Source of the DNA: Tenericutes bacterium MO-XQ
GTDB taxonomy: Bacteria; Bacillota_I; Bacilli_A; Acholeplasmatales; Acholeplasmataceae
Reading direction: 5' to 3'
Length of the DNA stretch: 64,000 nucleotides
Assembly: GCA_002838185.1 (NCBI GenBank)
Contig: CP017948.1
Span: 806,001-870,000 of the forward strand
Part shown: piece after piece, positions 9,664 through 19,308 of the stretch
Layout of the letters: each line of letters begins with the position of its first letter
How positions within the stretch are numbered: position 1 is the stretch's first letter
The notes under the pieces: generated by a model
Database searches by the model: none
What the model was told of the DNA's origin: nothing
Seen by the model: only the letters and a program-made list of their open reading frames with translations
Program-made: the position numbers and the translations under genes

Positions 9664-10456
9664 TCCTTATCAATTGATATTTTTGCTTATTGTTATGTTA
9701 TTTATTTATGCACCTATCATATCGATTGCAGTATTCTCATTTAATGAGGCAAACTCATTAACAGTATGGCAAGGTTTTACGTTTAACAGATATGTTGAAC
9801 TATTCAAAGACCGTGAGTTATTTAATTACGCAAACCCAAGAGAATCAGTCGTTTTTATGACAATATTTATTGCGGTCGTCTCAACCATCATATCAACCAT
9901 TTTAGGAACGTTTGCGGCCATTGCCCTCACACAAACTAAAAAAGTGATTAGAGATATGACAATGACAGTAAATAATATTCCAATTGTTTCACCAGAAATT
10001 ATTACAGCTGTGTCACTATTGGTGTTATTTGGAGCACTTCAAATCGCACCAAGCTATAACACGATGTTACTTGCTCATATCGCATTTTCAACACCTTATG
10101 TATTGATTACAGTTTATCCAAAAGTTAAAAGCTTAGATCCAAACATCGCAGATGCAGCATATGATTTAGGTGCATCACCAATGAAGGCTTTATTTAAAGT
10201 GATTTTACCGCAAATAAAAGTTGCGATTATCGCAGGAGCAGCGATTGCGTTTACAATGAGTTTTGATGATTTCATTATTTCATATTTTGTCGCAGGATCC
10301 AGCGGGGATAAGAATATATCCATTTATTTGTACACAAATAGATTAAGTCCCAAACCGATCATTAATGCATTATCAACCATTATTTTATTAATCATCGGTG
10401 GAAAAATTACATATGATTATTTTAAAACAGGAAAGAAAGTAGAGGAATTAGAATGA
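9644..10456 (+). CDS. potC: Spermidine/putrescine ABC permease PotC
   Basis: 270 residues, six hydrophobic segments, EAA-type loop DAAYDLGASPMKALFKVILPQ, and the conserved PotC stretch FDDFIISYFVAG. The ATG at 9644 sits 9 bases after an AAGGGGG ribosome site, better placed than the ATG at 9638. It overlaps potB by 20 bases. Paired channel subunit of PotB. Confidence 0.92.
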   Translation: MKKKRINPYQLIFLLIVMLFIYAPIISIAVFSFNEANSLTVWQGFTFNRYVELFKDRELFNYANPRESVVFMTIFIAVVSTIISTILGTFAAIALTQTKKVIRDMTMTVNNIPIVSPEIITAVSLLVLFGALQIAPSYNTMLLAHIAFSTPYVLITVYPKVKSLDPNIADAAYDLGASPMKALFKVILPQIKVAIIAGAAIAFTMSFDDFIISYFVAGSSGDKNISIYLYTNRLSPKPIINALSTIILLIIGGKITYDYFKTGKKVEELE

Positions 10457-11631
10457 AAAAAATATTAGGTTTATTTGTCTTGGTTTTATCTGTTATAGCA
10501 CTTGTAGGTTGTGAGTCAGGTCCAACATTAAGACTTTATAATTGGGGCGAGTACATTGATGATGAGCTTGTTTATGAGTTTGAAGAAGAAACTAGTATTA
10601 AAGTAAAACAAATTGCTTTTGATTCAAACGAAGTTGCAATCACGCAAATTAAATCAGGAAATCAATATGATTTAGTGATTCCAAGTGATTATGCGATTGA
10701 ACAACTCGCTGTTGAAGAATTGATTGTACCAATTGATTGGTCAAAAATTACAGTGTTAGATCCTGAAACAGATCTTGCAGATGGATTATCTACAATTTTA
10801 AACACATTAGCATCTGGTGATGATGGGTTTGATTTATTAGAATACGCAATCCCTTATTTTTGGGGAAATGTAGGTCTATTATATGACACTACAACAGTTG
10901 ATGAAAATGATTTAACTGGATGGGATTTATTAACAATGACTGATACTTATGATATCGCATTTTATAACAGTTCAAGAGATTCTTTCATGCTTGCATTAAA
11001 ACAAACAGGAGCATCTTCAATTAATCATCCAACAACTGCTGAGTTTGATGCTGCTGAATCATGGTTAAGTGATGCTTTAACTTCTGAAACTTTTGTTATT
11101 ACTGACGAAATATTTGATGCGATGTTAGACCCAGCTAGATACGATGTAGCAGTAAGTTACTCAGGTGATGCAAATTACTTAATGATGGAAAATGAAAATC
11201 TAGACTTTTTTGTTCCTGAGCAAGGTACAAACATTTGGGTTGATGCATTTGTTACTCCAGTAGGTGCAAACATGGAATATGCTTATGAGTTTATGAACTT
11301 TATGTTAACTTATGATGCTGCATCTAGAAATACAGATTGGGTCGGTTATTCAACACCTAGAAAAGATGTATTTGAAGATATGTTAGCAACTGATGGCACT
11401 TATGAAGATTATGCATCAAGTTATGATGTTAGAATTAACGCAAATGATGAAGTTTATCGTTATAATGAAGACTTAAAACTAGAAATGGATACGACATGGC
11501 AAGAAATCTTAGCAAACAAAGGATTTGATGAAGGTGAAGGCCTTGGTGTTGGTGCAATTTCTGCAATCATCATTATTGGTGTTTTAGTGGTTTCAACAAC
11601 AATTGTTTCAATCATAAAAAAACGTCGATAA
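10453..11631 (+). CDS. potD: Polyamine-binding lipoprotein PotD with extra C-terminal membrane anchor
   Basis: 392 residues. The signal peptide ends in a lipobox LVGC with Cys20 as lipidation site. The mature start LRLYNWGEYIDDEL and the later YDLVIPSDYAIE match the periplasmic PotD/PotF fold that binds spermidine or putrescine and hands it to PotBC. Unusually, the last ~30 residues form a hydrophobic helix (about 366-388) followed by KKRR, so the protein is probably held in the membrane at both ends. It overlaps potC by 4 bases (ATGA) and closes the operon. Confidence 0.9.
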   Translation: MKKILGLFVLVLSVIALVGCESGPTLRLYNWGEYIDDELVYEFEEETSIKVKQIAFDSNEVAITQIKSGNQYDLVIPSDYAIEQLAVEELIVPIDWSKITVLDPETDLADGLSTILNTLASGDDGFDLLEYAIPYFWGNVGLLYDTTTVDENDLTGWDLLTMTDTYDIAFYNSSRDSFMLALKQTGASSINHPTTAEFDAAESWLSDALTSETFVITDEIFDAMLDPARYDVAVSYSGDANYLMMENENLDFFVPEQGTNIWVDAFVTPVGANMEYAYEFMNFMLTYDAASRNTDWVGYSTPRKDVFEDMLATDGTYEDYASSYDVRINANDEVYRYNEDLKLEMDTTWQEILANKGFDEGEGLGVGAISAIIIIGVLVVSTTIVSIIKKRR

Positions 11632-11641
11632 GTAAATACCA

Positions 11642-11669
11642 AAAAAGGCAAAAATTTTGCCTTTTTTTT
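11642..11669 (+). terminator. Terminator of potABCD
   Basis: The inverted repeat AAAAAGGCAAAA/TTTTGCCTTTTT is followed by further T. Near-perfect stem. Confidence 0.85.
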
Positions 11670-11712
11670 ATGTATAAAATAGCGTGAGATGTTTTTAATT
11701 AAGGGCTTTTTA

Positions 11713-11721
11713 TGCTAAAAT
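11713..11721 (+). promoter_or_regulatory. Extended -10 promoter for the nusB run
   Basis: TATGCTAAAAT (TGn followed by TAAAAT at 11716-11721) lies 18 bases before the nusB start. No good -35 box is seen. Confidence 0.55.
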
Positions 11722-11739
11722 AATAACGAGGTAATAAAC

Positions 11740-12129
11740 ATGAATTTAGATAAAAGAAAAGTTAGAGTCGAATTGATGCAAGTTCTATATCAATACGATT
11801 TATATCAAAGTGAAAAAATAACATTTATACCAACATTTGAGATTGAAGAAAGTCAATCGGTTTTTAATGATATTGTTGAAAAAATAGATGCAATCGATCA
11901 AGTGATTGAAGATAATTTGTATAACTATAGTTTATATCGTTTAAGCTATTTGGATCGTGCAATCATTAGACTTGCAACATATGAATTAATGCATACAGAT
12001 TTAGCAAAAGAAATCATCATTAACGAAGCGATTGAACTTACAAAAATCTATACAAATTTAGATGATGAAAAACAACGTAAGTTCAATAATAAGGTGATTG
12101 ATCAAATCACAAAAGCCATTAGGGGATGA
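11740..12129 (+). CDS. nusB: Transcription antitermination protein NusB
   Basis: 129 residues, close to the family length. The all-helical NusB pattern is visible: RVELMQVLYQYDL at the start, then LSYLDRAIIRLATYEL and IIINEAIELTKIY. It binds NusE and boxA RNA to stop early termination in rRNA operons. GAGGT ribosome site before the ATG. First gene of a close run with xseA, xseB, dxs, tlyA and recN, an order common in Firmicutes. Confidence 0.93.
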   Translation: MNLDKRKVRVELMQVLYQYDLYQSEKITFIPTFEIEESQSVFNDIVEKIDAIDQVIEDNLYNYSLYRLSYLDRAIIRLATYELMHTDLAKEIIINEAIELTKIYTNLDDEKQRKFNNKVIDQITKAIRG

Positions 12130-12135
12130 GCATAG

Positions 12136-13470
12136 TTGAATAATCCAGTGTATTTAACTGTCAGTGCATTAACTAAATATATCAAGGTAAAACTTGAACA
12201 AGATAAGCATTTAACGCATATTTTGATTAAAGGTGAAGTCTCCAATTTTAAACGTCATAGTCGGGGGCATTTTTACTTTACCTTGAAAGATGAAGGTGCA
12301 TCGATTAGTTGTATTATGTTTTCAAGAGATACAGCTGATGTGAATTTTGAACCTAAAGAAGGAGATCATGTTTTAATTGAAGGTAGAATGAGTGTTTATG
12401 AACCCTCTGGGTCTTATAGTATACAAGTCAAGACATTAAAACTTGATGGCGTTGGTGAGCTTTATTTAAAATATGAAAAACTAAAAAAAGAACTTGAAGC
12501 AAAAGGATTTTTTGATCAAGCACATAAAAAACCAATCCCTAAATTCCCTAAAAAAATTGGGGTGATCACATCACCAACAGGTGCAGTCATCCAAGATATT
12601 ACCAATACAGTAACAAGAAGATATATGCTTTGTGAAATCCATTTGTATCCAGCACTTGTTCAAGGTCCTGGATCAAGTGAGAGTATAAAAAATCAAATAC
12701 TTCTTGCAAATAAGAAAAATGAAGTGGATGTATTAATTGTTGGACGTGGTGGTGGATCTATCGAAGATTTATGGGGGTTTAACGAACTTCCAACAATCGA
12801 AGCGATTTATAATTCTAAGATTCCGATTATCACAGCGATTGGACATGAAACAGATTTTACACTATCTGATTTTGTAGGTGATTTAAGAGCACCAACACCA
12901 ACAGCAGCTGCAGAACTTGCAACACCGAATAAAGTAGACTTAATCGATAAGATTAATGATTATAGCTATCAAAATAGAAAACATATGTTAGCATTTATTG
13001 AGTTTTATCAAACGAAGATACTGCATTTAGATCAAAGCTTAGAAAGGGTATCCCCGTTATCTAGGTTAGATCAATACAAAAAAGATATCTCTAAACTAGA
13101 TGATTTATTAACGCTTCATATGAAATCTTACTTAAGTGACCAAAAGGTATCACTTGAACGGATGGTTCAACAAATGAAACATCCTCAAGATAAGATTGAT
13201 TATTTTAAAGAAAAATTAGCGTTGATGGATACATCTTTAAAAAGAAATATTAATTATGTTTATGAGTATAAAGCAAGTAAGTTTGATGCACTTAAAAATG
13301 CACTTAGCGCACTTTCTCCATTGCTATTGATGGATAAAGGATACGCAATGATTAAAAAGGATCAGAAAGTATTAACAACAATCAAAGATGTAAAAATCAA
13401 TGATGATATAGAAATTGAATTACAAGACGGTTACATATATACAAATGTTAAAGGAAAGAAGGAAAAATAA
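12136..13470 (+). CDS. xseA: Exodeoxyribonuclease VII large subunit
   Basis: 444 residues. An N-terminal OB-fold (LIKGEVSNFKRHSRGHFYFTLKD) is followed by the catalytic domain with GVITSPTGAVIQDI, VGRGGGSIEDLWGFN and ITAIGHETDFTLSD, then a long helical C-terminal half. It degrades single-stranded DNA together with XseB. The start is TTG, six bases after the nusB stop, with AGGGG upstream; homology of the N-terminus supports it. Confidence 0.94.
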   Translation: MNNPVYLTVSALTKYIKVKLEQDKHLTHILIKGEVSNFKRHSRGHFYFTLKDEGASISCIMFSRDTADVNFEPKEGDHVLIEGRMSVYEPSGSYSIQVKTLKLDGVGELYLKYEKLKKELEAKGFFDQAHKKPIPKFPKKIGVITSPTGAVIQDITNTVTRRYMLCEIHLYPALVQGPGSSESIKNQILLANKKNEVDVLIVGRGGGSIEDLWGFNELPTIEAIYNSKIPIITAIGHETDFTLSDFVGDLRAPTPTAAAELATPNKVDLIDKINDYSYQNRKHMLAFIEFYQTKILHLDQSLERVSPLSRLDQYKKDISKLDDLLTLHMKSYLSDQKVSLERMVQQMKHPQDKIDYFKEKLALMDTSLKRNINYVYEYKASKFDALKNALSALSPLLLMDKGYAMIKKDQKVLTTIKDVKINDDIEIELQDGYIYTNVKGKKEK

Positions 13471-13655
13471 TGGCTGATAAATCATTTGAAACATTATTAA
13501 AAGAATTGGAGCAAGTCGTAAAAGATTTAGAAAATAAAGATATACCTCTCGATGAAGCAGTTAAAAAATATCAATTAGGATTAGAATTATCTAAAGCTTG
13601 TTATGAAATGCTAGAAAGTGCTGAAAAGTTAGTAGTTAAGGAGATTAAGTCTTAA
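13470..13655 (+). CDS. xseB: Exodeoxyribonuclease VII small subunit
   Basis: 61 residues. The sequence FETLLKELEQVVKDLENKDIPLDEAVKKYQLG is the diagnostic XseB helical hairpin; several copies bind one XseA. The ATG overlaps the xseA stop by one base (TAATG), so the two are translationally coupled. Slightly shorter than the usual 70-80 residues but complete. Confidence 0.92.
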   Translation: MADKSFETLLKELEQVVKDLENKDIPLDEAVKKYQLGLELSKACYEMLESAEKLVVKEIKS

Positions 13656-13656
13656 G

Positions 13657-15480
13657 ATGAATCTTTTTGACATAAAAGATCCATCATTTTTAAAAAGCTT
13701 ATCACTTAAAGAACTTGAAGCATTAGCATTAGACATTAGAGCATTTTTAATTGATTCAATCGAAAAAACAGGTGGTCATTTAAGTTCAAATCTAGGAACA
13801 GTCGAACTGATTATTGCGTTACATTATGTGTTTAACAGCCCTGATGACGCAATCCTTTTTGACGTTGGTCATCAAGCATATACACATAAAATATTAACCG
13901 GTAGAGCAAATCAATTTGATACATTAAGACAAACTAACGGTTTATCAGGATATATTAACTATAAAGAATCAATTCATGACTTATGGGAAAGTGGTCATGC
14001 AGGCACGGCTTTATCAGCGCTTTATGGCATCCTTTATGCAAAATCATTAAAGGGTGAAAAAGGTGAAGGCATTGCAGTTGTTGGTGATGCATCGATCATG
14101 AATGGTATGAGTACTGAGGCATTAAATTTACTAGGTAATGACCCAAAACAAAGAGGCATTATTATCTTAAATGATAATCAAATGAGTATTTCTAAGAGTG
14201 TAGGCTCTATTTCAAGAGCTTTAACAAGATTTAGAAGTAACAAGTTTGTGATTAAAAATAAACGATTCTGGCATCGGGTATTGCCTGAGTTTATCATTCG
14301 TGTTTTAAGTCGTATTAAAAGAAGTATTCGCACGTTATTACAAAGAAAAAATATATTTGAAGATTTAGGCTATATGTATATTGGTCCAATTGATGGACAT
14401 GATATTAAGAGTCTTATTTATCATTTAAAGCGTATTAAAACTCTAAAAGAGAGTGTTGTCCTTCATATCATCACAGATAAAGGTAAAGGCCATAAAGATG
14501 CAGAAAATGATATGGTTGGTACTTTTCATGGTGTATCAAAAAAACATAAAGAACAAGCACCTGGTATCTCATGGAGTGAATGTATTGCAGTTGGTCTAGA
14601 TAAATTTCAAGAGGTCGAAAAAACATTTGTTATTATGCCAGCAATGACTGTTGGAACAAAAATGATTGAGTTTGAAAAGAAATATCCAGATCGTTATTTA
14701 GATATAGGTATAGCAGAAGAGCATGGTGCATCAATGGCTGCGATGATGGCACATCAAGGTATCAAAGTTTTCTATCCATTATATGCAACATTTAGTCAAA
14801 GAGCTTTTGACCAAATCTTAAATGATATTGCAAGATCTGATCATCATGTTGTATTTGGTATTGATCGTGCAGGCATTGTTGGTGAAGATGGATCTACACA
14901 TCAAGGTTTATATGATTTATCTATGTTTAATTTAATGCCAAATATGGTTGTTACGATGCCATATAATGCACAAGAAGCATTTGACCTTATGCATTATGGC
15001 TTCATGAAGCAAACACATCCATTTGTGATTAGATATCCAAGAGGTGTTGTTCAGTTTGATCGTGATCAAAAAGTTGAGTTCCATGAGATAACACCTTCAT
15101 GGACATACCTTAAAAAAGGAAAAGATTCAATTGTGTTGATCAGTTATGGTCCAAGCTTAGATTTACTTATAGAAGCTTTAGAAAAAGCTGGCGTTGATGG
15201 AACGGTTGTAAACGCAAGATTCATCAAGCCAATTGATGAAGCGATGCTTAAAGAGATATTAAGTGAGGATGTTAAAGTATTAGTTTATGAAGAAACTTCA
15301 AATGTTGGTGGACTCTATCCACAAATATTAAAATATATGGCTAAACATAACCATCATCACAAAATTATTGAAATGTCTATTACCGATCAAATCGTTGAAC
15401 ATGGACATTATAAAGATATGCTAGAAGCATGTCATATGGATGTATTAAGTATTGTAAAAAACATAAAGGATTTGATGTGA
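13657..15480 (+). CDS. dxs: 1-deoxy-D-xylulose-5-phosphate synthase
   Basis: 607 residues. It joins pyruvate and glyceraldehyde-3-phosphate with thiamine diphosphate, the first step of the MEP isoprenoid pathway. Visible: GHLSSNLGTVELIIALHYVF near the N-terminus, the cofactor motif GDASIMNGMSTEALN...LNDNQMSIS, the central GIAEEHGASMAAMMA...QRAFDQ block, DRAGIVGEDGSTHQG, and the transketolase C-terminal domain. The GDG of the usual motif is GDA here. Two bases after xseB. With ispH at 19309-20235 it shows an active MEP route. Confidence 0.95.
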   Translation: MNLFDIKDPSFLKSLSLKELEALALDIRAFLIDSIEKTGGHLSSNLGTVELIIALHYVFNSPDDAILFDVGHQAYTHKILTGRANQFDTLRQTNGLSGYINYKESIHDLWESGHAGTALSALYGILYAKSLKGEKGEGIAVVGDASIMNGMSTEALNLLGNDPKQRGIIILNDNQMSISKSVGSISRALTRFRSNKFVIKNKRFWHRVLPEFIIRVLSRIKRSIRTLLQRKNIFEDLGYMYIGPIDGHDIKSLIYHLKRIKTLKESVVLHIITDKGKGHKDAENDMVGTFHGVSKKHKEQAPGISWSECIAVGLDKFQEVEKTFVIMPAMTVGTKMIEFEKKYPDRYLDIGIAEEHGASMAAMMAHQGIKVFYPLYATFSQRAFDQILNDIARSDHHVVFGIDRAGIVGEDGSTHQGLYDLSMFNLMPNMVVTMPYNAQEAFDLMHYGFMKQTHPFVIRYPRGVVQFDRDQKVEFHEITPSWTYLKKGKDSIVLISYGPSLDLLIEALEKAGVDGTVVNARFIKPIDEAMLKEILSEDVKVLVYEETSNVGGLYPQILKYMAKHNHHHKIIEMSITDQIVEHGHYKDMLEACHMDVLSIVKNIKDLM

Positions 15481-16223
15481 TGAGACTTGATCTTTATTTA
15501 GTTCAAAACAACCATGTGAAATCAAGATCTCAGGCCACGGATTTTATTAAACGTGGTCTTGTTTCTATCAATGACGAGGTTATATTAAAACCAGGTTATA
15601 AAATAGAACCAGATGATTTGATAAAAATTGAAGAAGAAAAGCATTTTGTAAGTCGTGCAGGTGAGAAATTATATCATGCGCTTAACGACTTTAAGATATC
15701 ACTTGCTGATAAAGTAATCATAGACATAGGTTCTTCAACCGGAGGATTTACTGATTGTAGTCTACAAGAAGGTGCTAAACTTGTATATGCATATGATGTA
15801 GGTACAGATCAAATGGATTTCTCATTTAGAAATCATCCAAAAATTATGTTATATGAACAAACCAATTTTTTAGATGTGGATGTGATAGATGCAGATATGT
15901 GCTTAATTGATGTATCTTTTACATCTATTCTTCCAATTATGAATCATCTCAAAGGATTTAGGGGAGATATTATTGCACTCATCAAACCACAATTTGAAGC
16001 AGGGCATAATAAATTTAAAGGTGTGATGAAAGATAAGAAATTGATTGAATACACATTAATTCATGTTTTAGAATCCATAAGAGCATATGGATTTAATTTA
16101 AGTGGCTTTAAAAAAGCTCATCTCAAAGGTAAAAAAGGGAATCAAGAATTTGTACTTTATATTAAAAACCAAAAAGACAATGATTTAGATATTAAAAACA
16201 TCGTTGGAGAGGTTATATGCTAA
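15480..16223 (+). CDS. tlyA: TlyA-family rRNA 2'-O-methyltransferase (S4 plus FtsJ domains)
   Basis: 247 residues from the ATG at 15480, which overlaps the dxs stop as TGATG and has AAAGGA 9 bases upstream; a longer frame inside dxs lacks support. An N-terminal S4 RNA-binding domain (RLDLYLVQNNHVKSRSQATDFIKRGLV) is followed by an FtsJ-like methyltransferase with IDIGSSTGGFTDCSLQEGA and ALIKPQFEAG. TlyA proteins methylate ribosomal RNA using S-adenosylmethionine and were first named hemolysins. It overlaps recN by 7 bases. Confidence 0.92.
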   Translation: MRLDLYLVQNNHVKSRSQATDFIKRGLVSINDEVILKPGYKIEPDDLIKIEEEKHFVSRAGEKLYHALNDFKISLADKVIIDIGSSTGGFTDCSLQEGAKLVYAYDVGTDQMDFSFRNHPKIMLYEQTNFLDVDVIDADMCLIDVSFTSILPIMNHLKGFRGDIIALIKPQFEAGHNKFKGVMKDKKLIEYTLIHVLESIRAYGFNLSGFKKAHLKGKKGNQEFVLYIKNQKDNDLDIKNIVGEVIC

Positions 16224-17866
16224 AATCCTTAAAAGTAAGTCATTTTGCATTAATTGACGATTTAGAAATTGAGTTTAATGATGGTCTAACTGCACTGACA
16301 GGTGAAACTGGTGCTGGTAAGACAATTATTTTGGAATCCTTGCATTTATTGTTTGGAAAAAGAAGTGACCAACAAATGATTAGATATGGTGAATCAAAAG
16401 CCGTCGTTGTTGGTACTTTTGTGCTGCCGAAAGATAAACAAGAACAATTAGGTTTAGATGAAGAAATCACAGTTCGAAGGGAAATAGATTCAAATTCTAG
16501 ACATGTCATGAAAATAAACGATGAAGTTGTTACTTTGAATCGCTTAAAAGAAGTTATGTCTATTTTAGGAAATATCCACTCACAAAATGATTCAATGACA
16601 CTTTTTGATCGTGGTTATTACTTAACATTTATCGACCAAGTCGATCAAAAGAAAGTTGATGAACTACTCAATCATTATTTGATTAAAAGAAGTAAGTATT
16701 TAGATCAAAAGAAAGCATTTGAACAACTTAAAAATAAAAAAGAAGCATCTATAGAAAAGGAATCTTTTTTAGCGTATCAAATTAAAGAACTTGAAGGCTA
16801 TCAATTAGTTCCTGATGAAAAGACACAACTTGAAGATGAGTTAAACAAATTAAAAAATTACGATAAGATCATGAATGAACTTCAATCAGCATATCAGTAT
16901 TTAGATGGAGAGGTCTATCAGATTGATCATATTTATGATGCATCAGTTGCACTAGATAAAATCAAACATCTTGATGAATCATATCAAGATATGGCTGAAA
17001 GATTATCTTCTAGCTATTATGAGATAGATGATGTTAAATCTAGAATTTATCAAAACATAGAAGGCTTAGATTTCGATCAAGATAAGTTTAATTTGATGCA
17101 AGAACGTCATTATGAACTGATTAAAATTGAACAAAAATATCAAAAAGAAATCAATGATTTAATAGATTATTACCATGAGATTAAAAAAGAATTACTCATG
17201 ATCACTGATTATGATGAGTATATTAAAGAAGCTAGAAAAGAGCTCGATGAAGCCTTTTTAGATGCATATAATGCTGGGCTAAAACTAAGAGAGTTAAGAC
17301 AAAAGCTTGCTAAAAAGTTATCTAAAGATATGATTTTAGAACTTAAAGATCTTGATTTAGAAAAAGCTACTTTTGATATTGTATTTGATGATATTGAAAA
17401 AGAAGAGAAAGCTTTATTGGAAACAGGACTTGATCAAGTTGAGTTCATGATTTCTCTAAATGAAGGTGAACCAATCAAGCCACTTGCGAAAGTTGCTAGT
17501 GGTGGTGAACGTGCTCGATTTATGTTTGCACTTAAGAGCATTTATGCGAAATCTAATCAATTAAGCATGCTTGTTTTAGATGAGATTGATATTGGTATTA
17601 GTGGTAAAACAGCGGCAAAAGTTGCTTTAAAAATGGCTGAACTTTCTAAAGCGATGCAGCTCATTGTGATTACACATCTACCACAGGTTGCTGCAAAAGC
17701 AGATCACCATTACGGTATCACAAAACAAAAAGAAAACAACCGCATGGTCACTCATATTACAAAACTTAACTTAGACCAAAGAATTGAAATGATTGGTATG
17801 ATGTTAAGTGATGAAAAATTAAGTCATTTTGCGATTGAACAAGCTAAAATGTTATTGAAAAAGTAA
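16217..17866 (+). CDS. recN: DNA repair protein RecN
   Basis: 549 residues, SMC-like. Walker A GETGAGKT lies at about residues 29-36, followed by the RecN-specific GNIHSQNDSMTLFD. A coiled-coil arm with a long Lys/Glu-rich stretch fills the middle. The C-terminal head has LAKVASGGERARFMFALK (signature), VLDEIDIGISG (Walker B) and VITHLPQVAAKADHH. It acts in double-strand break repair. GGAGAGG ribosome site, overlapping tlyA. Last gene of the nusB run. Confidence 0.95.
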   Translation: MLKSLKVSHFALIDDLEIEFNDGLTALTGETGAGKTIILESLHLLFGKRSDQQMIRYGESKAVVVGTFVLPKDKQEQLGLDEEITVRREIDSNSRHVMKINDEVVTLNRLKEVMSILGNIHSQNDSMTLFDRGYYLTFIDQVDQKKVDELLNHYLIKRSKYLDQKKAFEQLKNKKEASIEKESFLAYQIKELEGYQLVPDEKTQLEDELNKLKNYDKIMNELQSAYQYLDGEVYQIDHIYDASVALDKIKHLDESYQDMAERLSSSYYEIDDVKSRIYQNIEGLDFDQDKFNLMQERHYELIKIEQKYQKEINDLIDYYHEIKKELLMITDYDEYIKEARKELDEAFLDAYNAGLKLRELRQKLAKKLSKDMILELKDLDLEKATFDIVFDDIEKEEKALLETGLDQVEFMISLNEGEPIKPLAKVASGGERARFMFALKSIYAKSNQLSMLVLDEIDIGISGKTAAKVALKMAELSKAMQLIVITHLPQVAAKADHHYGITKQKENNRMVTHITKLNLDQRIEMIGMMLSDEKLSHFAIEQAKMLLKK

Positions 17867-17873
17867 TCATATA

Positions 17874-17902
17874 AAGAAAAAAGGTGTTTCCACCTATTTC
17901 TT
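17874..17902. terminator. Bidirectional terminator after recN
   Basis: The stem AAGAAAAAAGGTG/CACCTATTTCTT with loop TTTC lies between recN and the leftward small gene. Confidence 0.6.
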
Positions 17903-17907
17903 AAGTC

Positions 17908-18072
17908 TTATGCATTACCACTTGTAACTGATAAGATGAAACCAATAATGATTGCGCCTACCATACCGAGTAGTAATAACCATACAACTACTTTACCCCA
18001 CCATGTTTCACTTGGGTTTTGATAATGTTTTTTCTTAGGGGCAGTTGTTTGTTTTTCTTCTGTTTTTGCCAT
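17908..18072 (-). CDS. Small single-helix membrane protein (54 residues)
   Basis: I read this short gene directly: ATG at 18072 with GAGGTGAT 5 bases upstream, stop TAA at 17908. The product starts MAKTEEKQTTAPKKKHYQ, continues with PSETWWGKVVVW, has one hydrophobic helix of about 20 residues (VVVWLLLLGMVGAIIIGFI) and ends SVTSGNA. The charged, Lys-rich N-terminus would stay inside the cell. It resembles the single-helix small membrane proteins of Firmicutes in layout, but I cannot assign a family. It is followed by the terminator shared with recN. Confidence 0.7.
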   Translation of the reverse strand: MAKTEEKQTTAPKKKHYQNPSETWWGKVVVWLLLLGMVGAIIIGFILSVTSGNA

Positions 18073-18140
18073 AATATCACCTCGTTTATTTCATCATGGT
18101 TTATTATACTATAAAAACGCATTGAAAGGAAGTCATTTAA

Positions 18141-19277
18141 ATGAAAAACAATGTTAAAATCATTTTTCATATTGATTTAAATGCTTTTTTTTGTAGTTGT
18201 GCGATTATAAAAGAACCTTATTTAAAAGATAAAGTGTTTGCTGTTGGTGGTAGTTCAACCATGAGAAGAGGAGTACTTTCTACAGCAAACTATGCAGCAA
18301 GAAAACTAGGTATTCATTCAGCGATGAGTATTAATGATGCGTTAAGTATTTATCCAAAGCTTGTGGTTGTTCCTCTAGACTTTAGACTTTATCGAAAATA
18401 TTCAAATCACTTTTTTGATTTCTTAAAGAACTACTCTGATTTAATCTTGCCTGGATCCATTGATGAAGCATACATTGACATGACTAAAGCTTCAGAACAC
18501 AAGCATCCCCTAGATTTGGCTAAAGAGATTCAACAAGGATTATATGACACTTATAAACTGCCTTGTTCTATAGGTATAGCACCGACATTATTCTTAGCGA
18601 AAATGGCCTCAGATCTAAAAAAACCGATGGGAATTACAGTGATAAGAAAAAAAGATATCGTTCAGAAGTTATTTCCACTACCCATTAAAGAAATGTTTGG
18701 TATTGGAAAGAAAACTTATCCAAAACTTATGGATATGGGGATTATGACGATTGGTGACTTTATCAAAGATGAAAACAAGAAGAAAATACTATCTATGATG
18801 TCTGAAAGTTCATATTTAAGTTATGTTGATCATATTTTGGGTAGAAGTAGTGACGATATTGATCCAAATCAATATGCACTTCCAAAATCCATTAGTAATG
18901 AAACAACATTAAATTATCCAATGGATCAGTTTGATGCAATCTTAGATATCATCAAAGAACAACTCGACCAATCTTATAAAAGACTGATAAAAGAAGAAAT
19001 GGTATGCAAAACAGTGAGTATTAAACTTAAAGATACCAATTTCAACTTGATGACTCGATCATTTTCATTTAATGATTATACGGATGATTATGAAAAGATA
19101 AATGATCAAATTACTGACCTTTTTGAAAAAAACTATCATGGTGAACCTGTTCGCTTAGCTGGAGCAGGGCTTTCACAACTATTACTTAAAAAAGATTTAA
19201 AAATAGATATAAATTTATTTAATTATCAAACTTTTACAAAAAGAGAAGAAGCTTTATATAAAAAAAAGGATGATTAA
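18141..19277 (+). CDS. dinB: Y-family DNA polymerase IV
   Basis: 378 residues. Catalytic acidic residues are present: D12 in FHIDLNAFF, and D108/E109 in the Y-family motif PGSIDEAYID. The helix-hairpin-helix region (IKEMFGIGKKTYPKLMDMGI) and little-finger domain follow. It copies across damaged DNA in the cytoplasm. AAAGGAAG precedes the ATG. Divergent from the 54-residue membrane protein gene. No LexA-like box was recognised upstream. Confidence 0.93.
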   Translation: MKNNVKIIFHIDLNAFFCSCAIIKEPYLKDKVFAVGGSSTMRRGVLSTANYAARKLGIHSAMSINDALSIYPKLVVVPLDFRLYRKYSNHFFDFLKNYSDLILPGSIDEAYIDMTKASEHKHPLDLAKEIQQGLYDTYKLPCSIGIAPTLFLAKMASDLKKPMGITVIRKKDIVQKLFPLPIKEMFGIGKKTYPKLMDMGIMTIGDFIKDENKKKILSMMSESSYLSYVDHILGRSSDDIDPNQYALPKSISNETTLNYPMDQFDAILDIIKEQLDQSYKRLIKEEMVCKTVSIKLKDTNFNLMTRSFSFNDYTDDYEKINDQITDLFEKNYHGEPVRLAGAGLSQLLLKKDLKIDINLFNYQTFTKREEALYKKKDD

Positions 19278-19279
19278 GG

Positions 19280-19296
19280 AGTTTTCAAATTGAAAA
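19280..19296. terminator. Possible hairpin between convergent dinB and ispH
   Basis: GTTTTCAAATTGAAAAC is a perfect stem just after the dinB stop, nested inside a wider AGGATG...CATCCT pair. There is no T-run, so its role as terminator is uncertain. Confidence 0.35.
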
Positions 19297-19308
19297 CACC
19301 ATAACATC

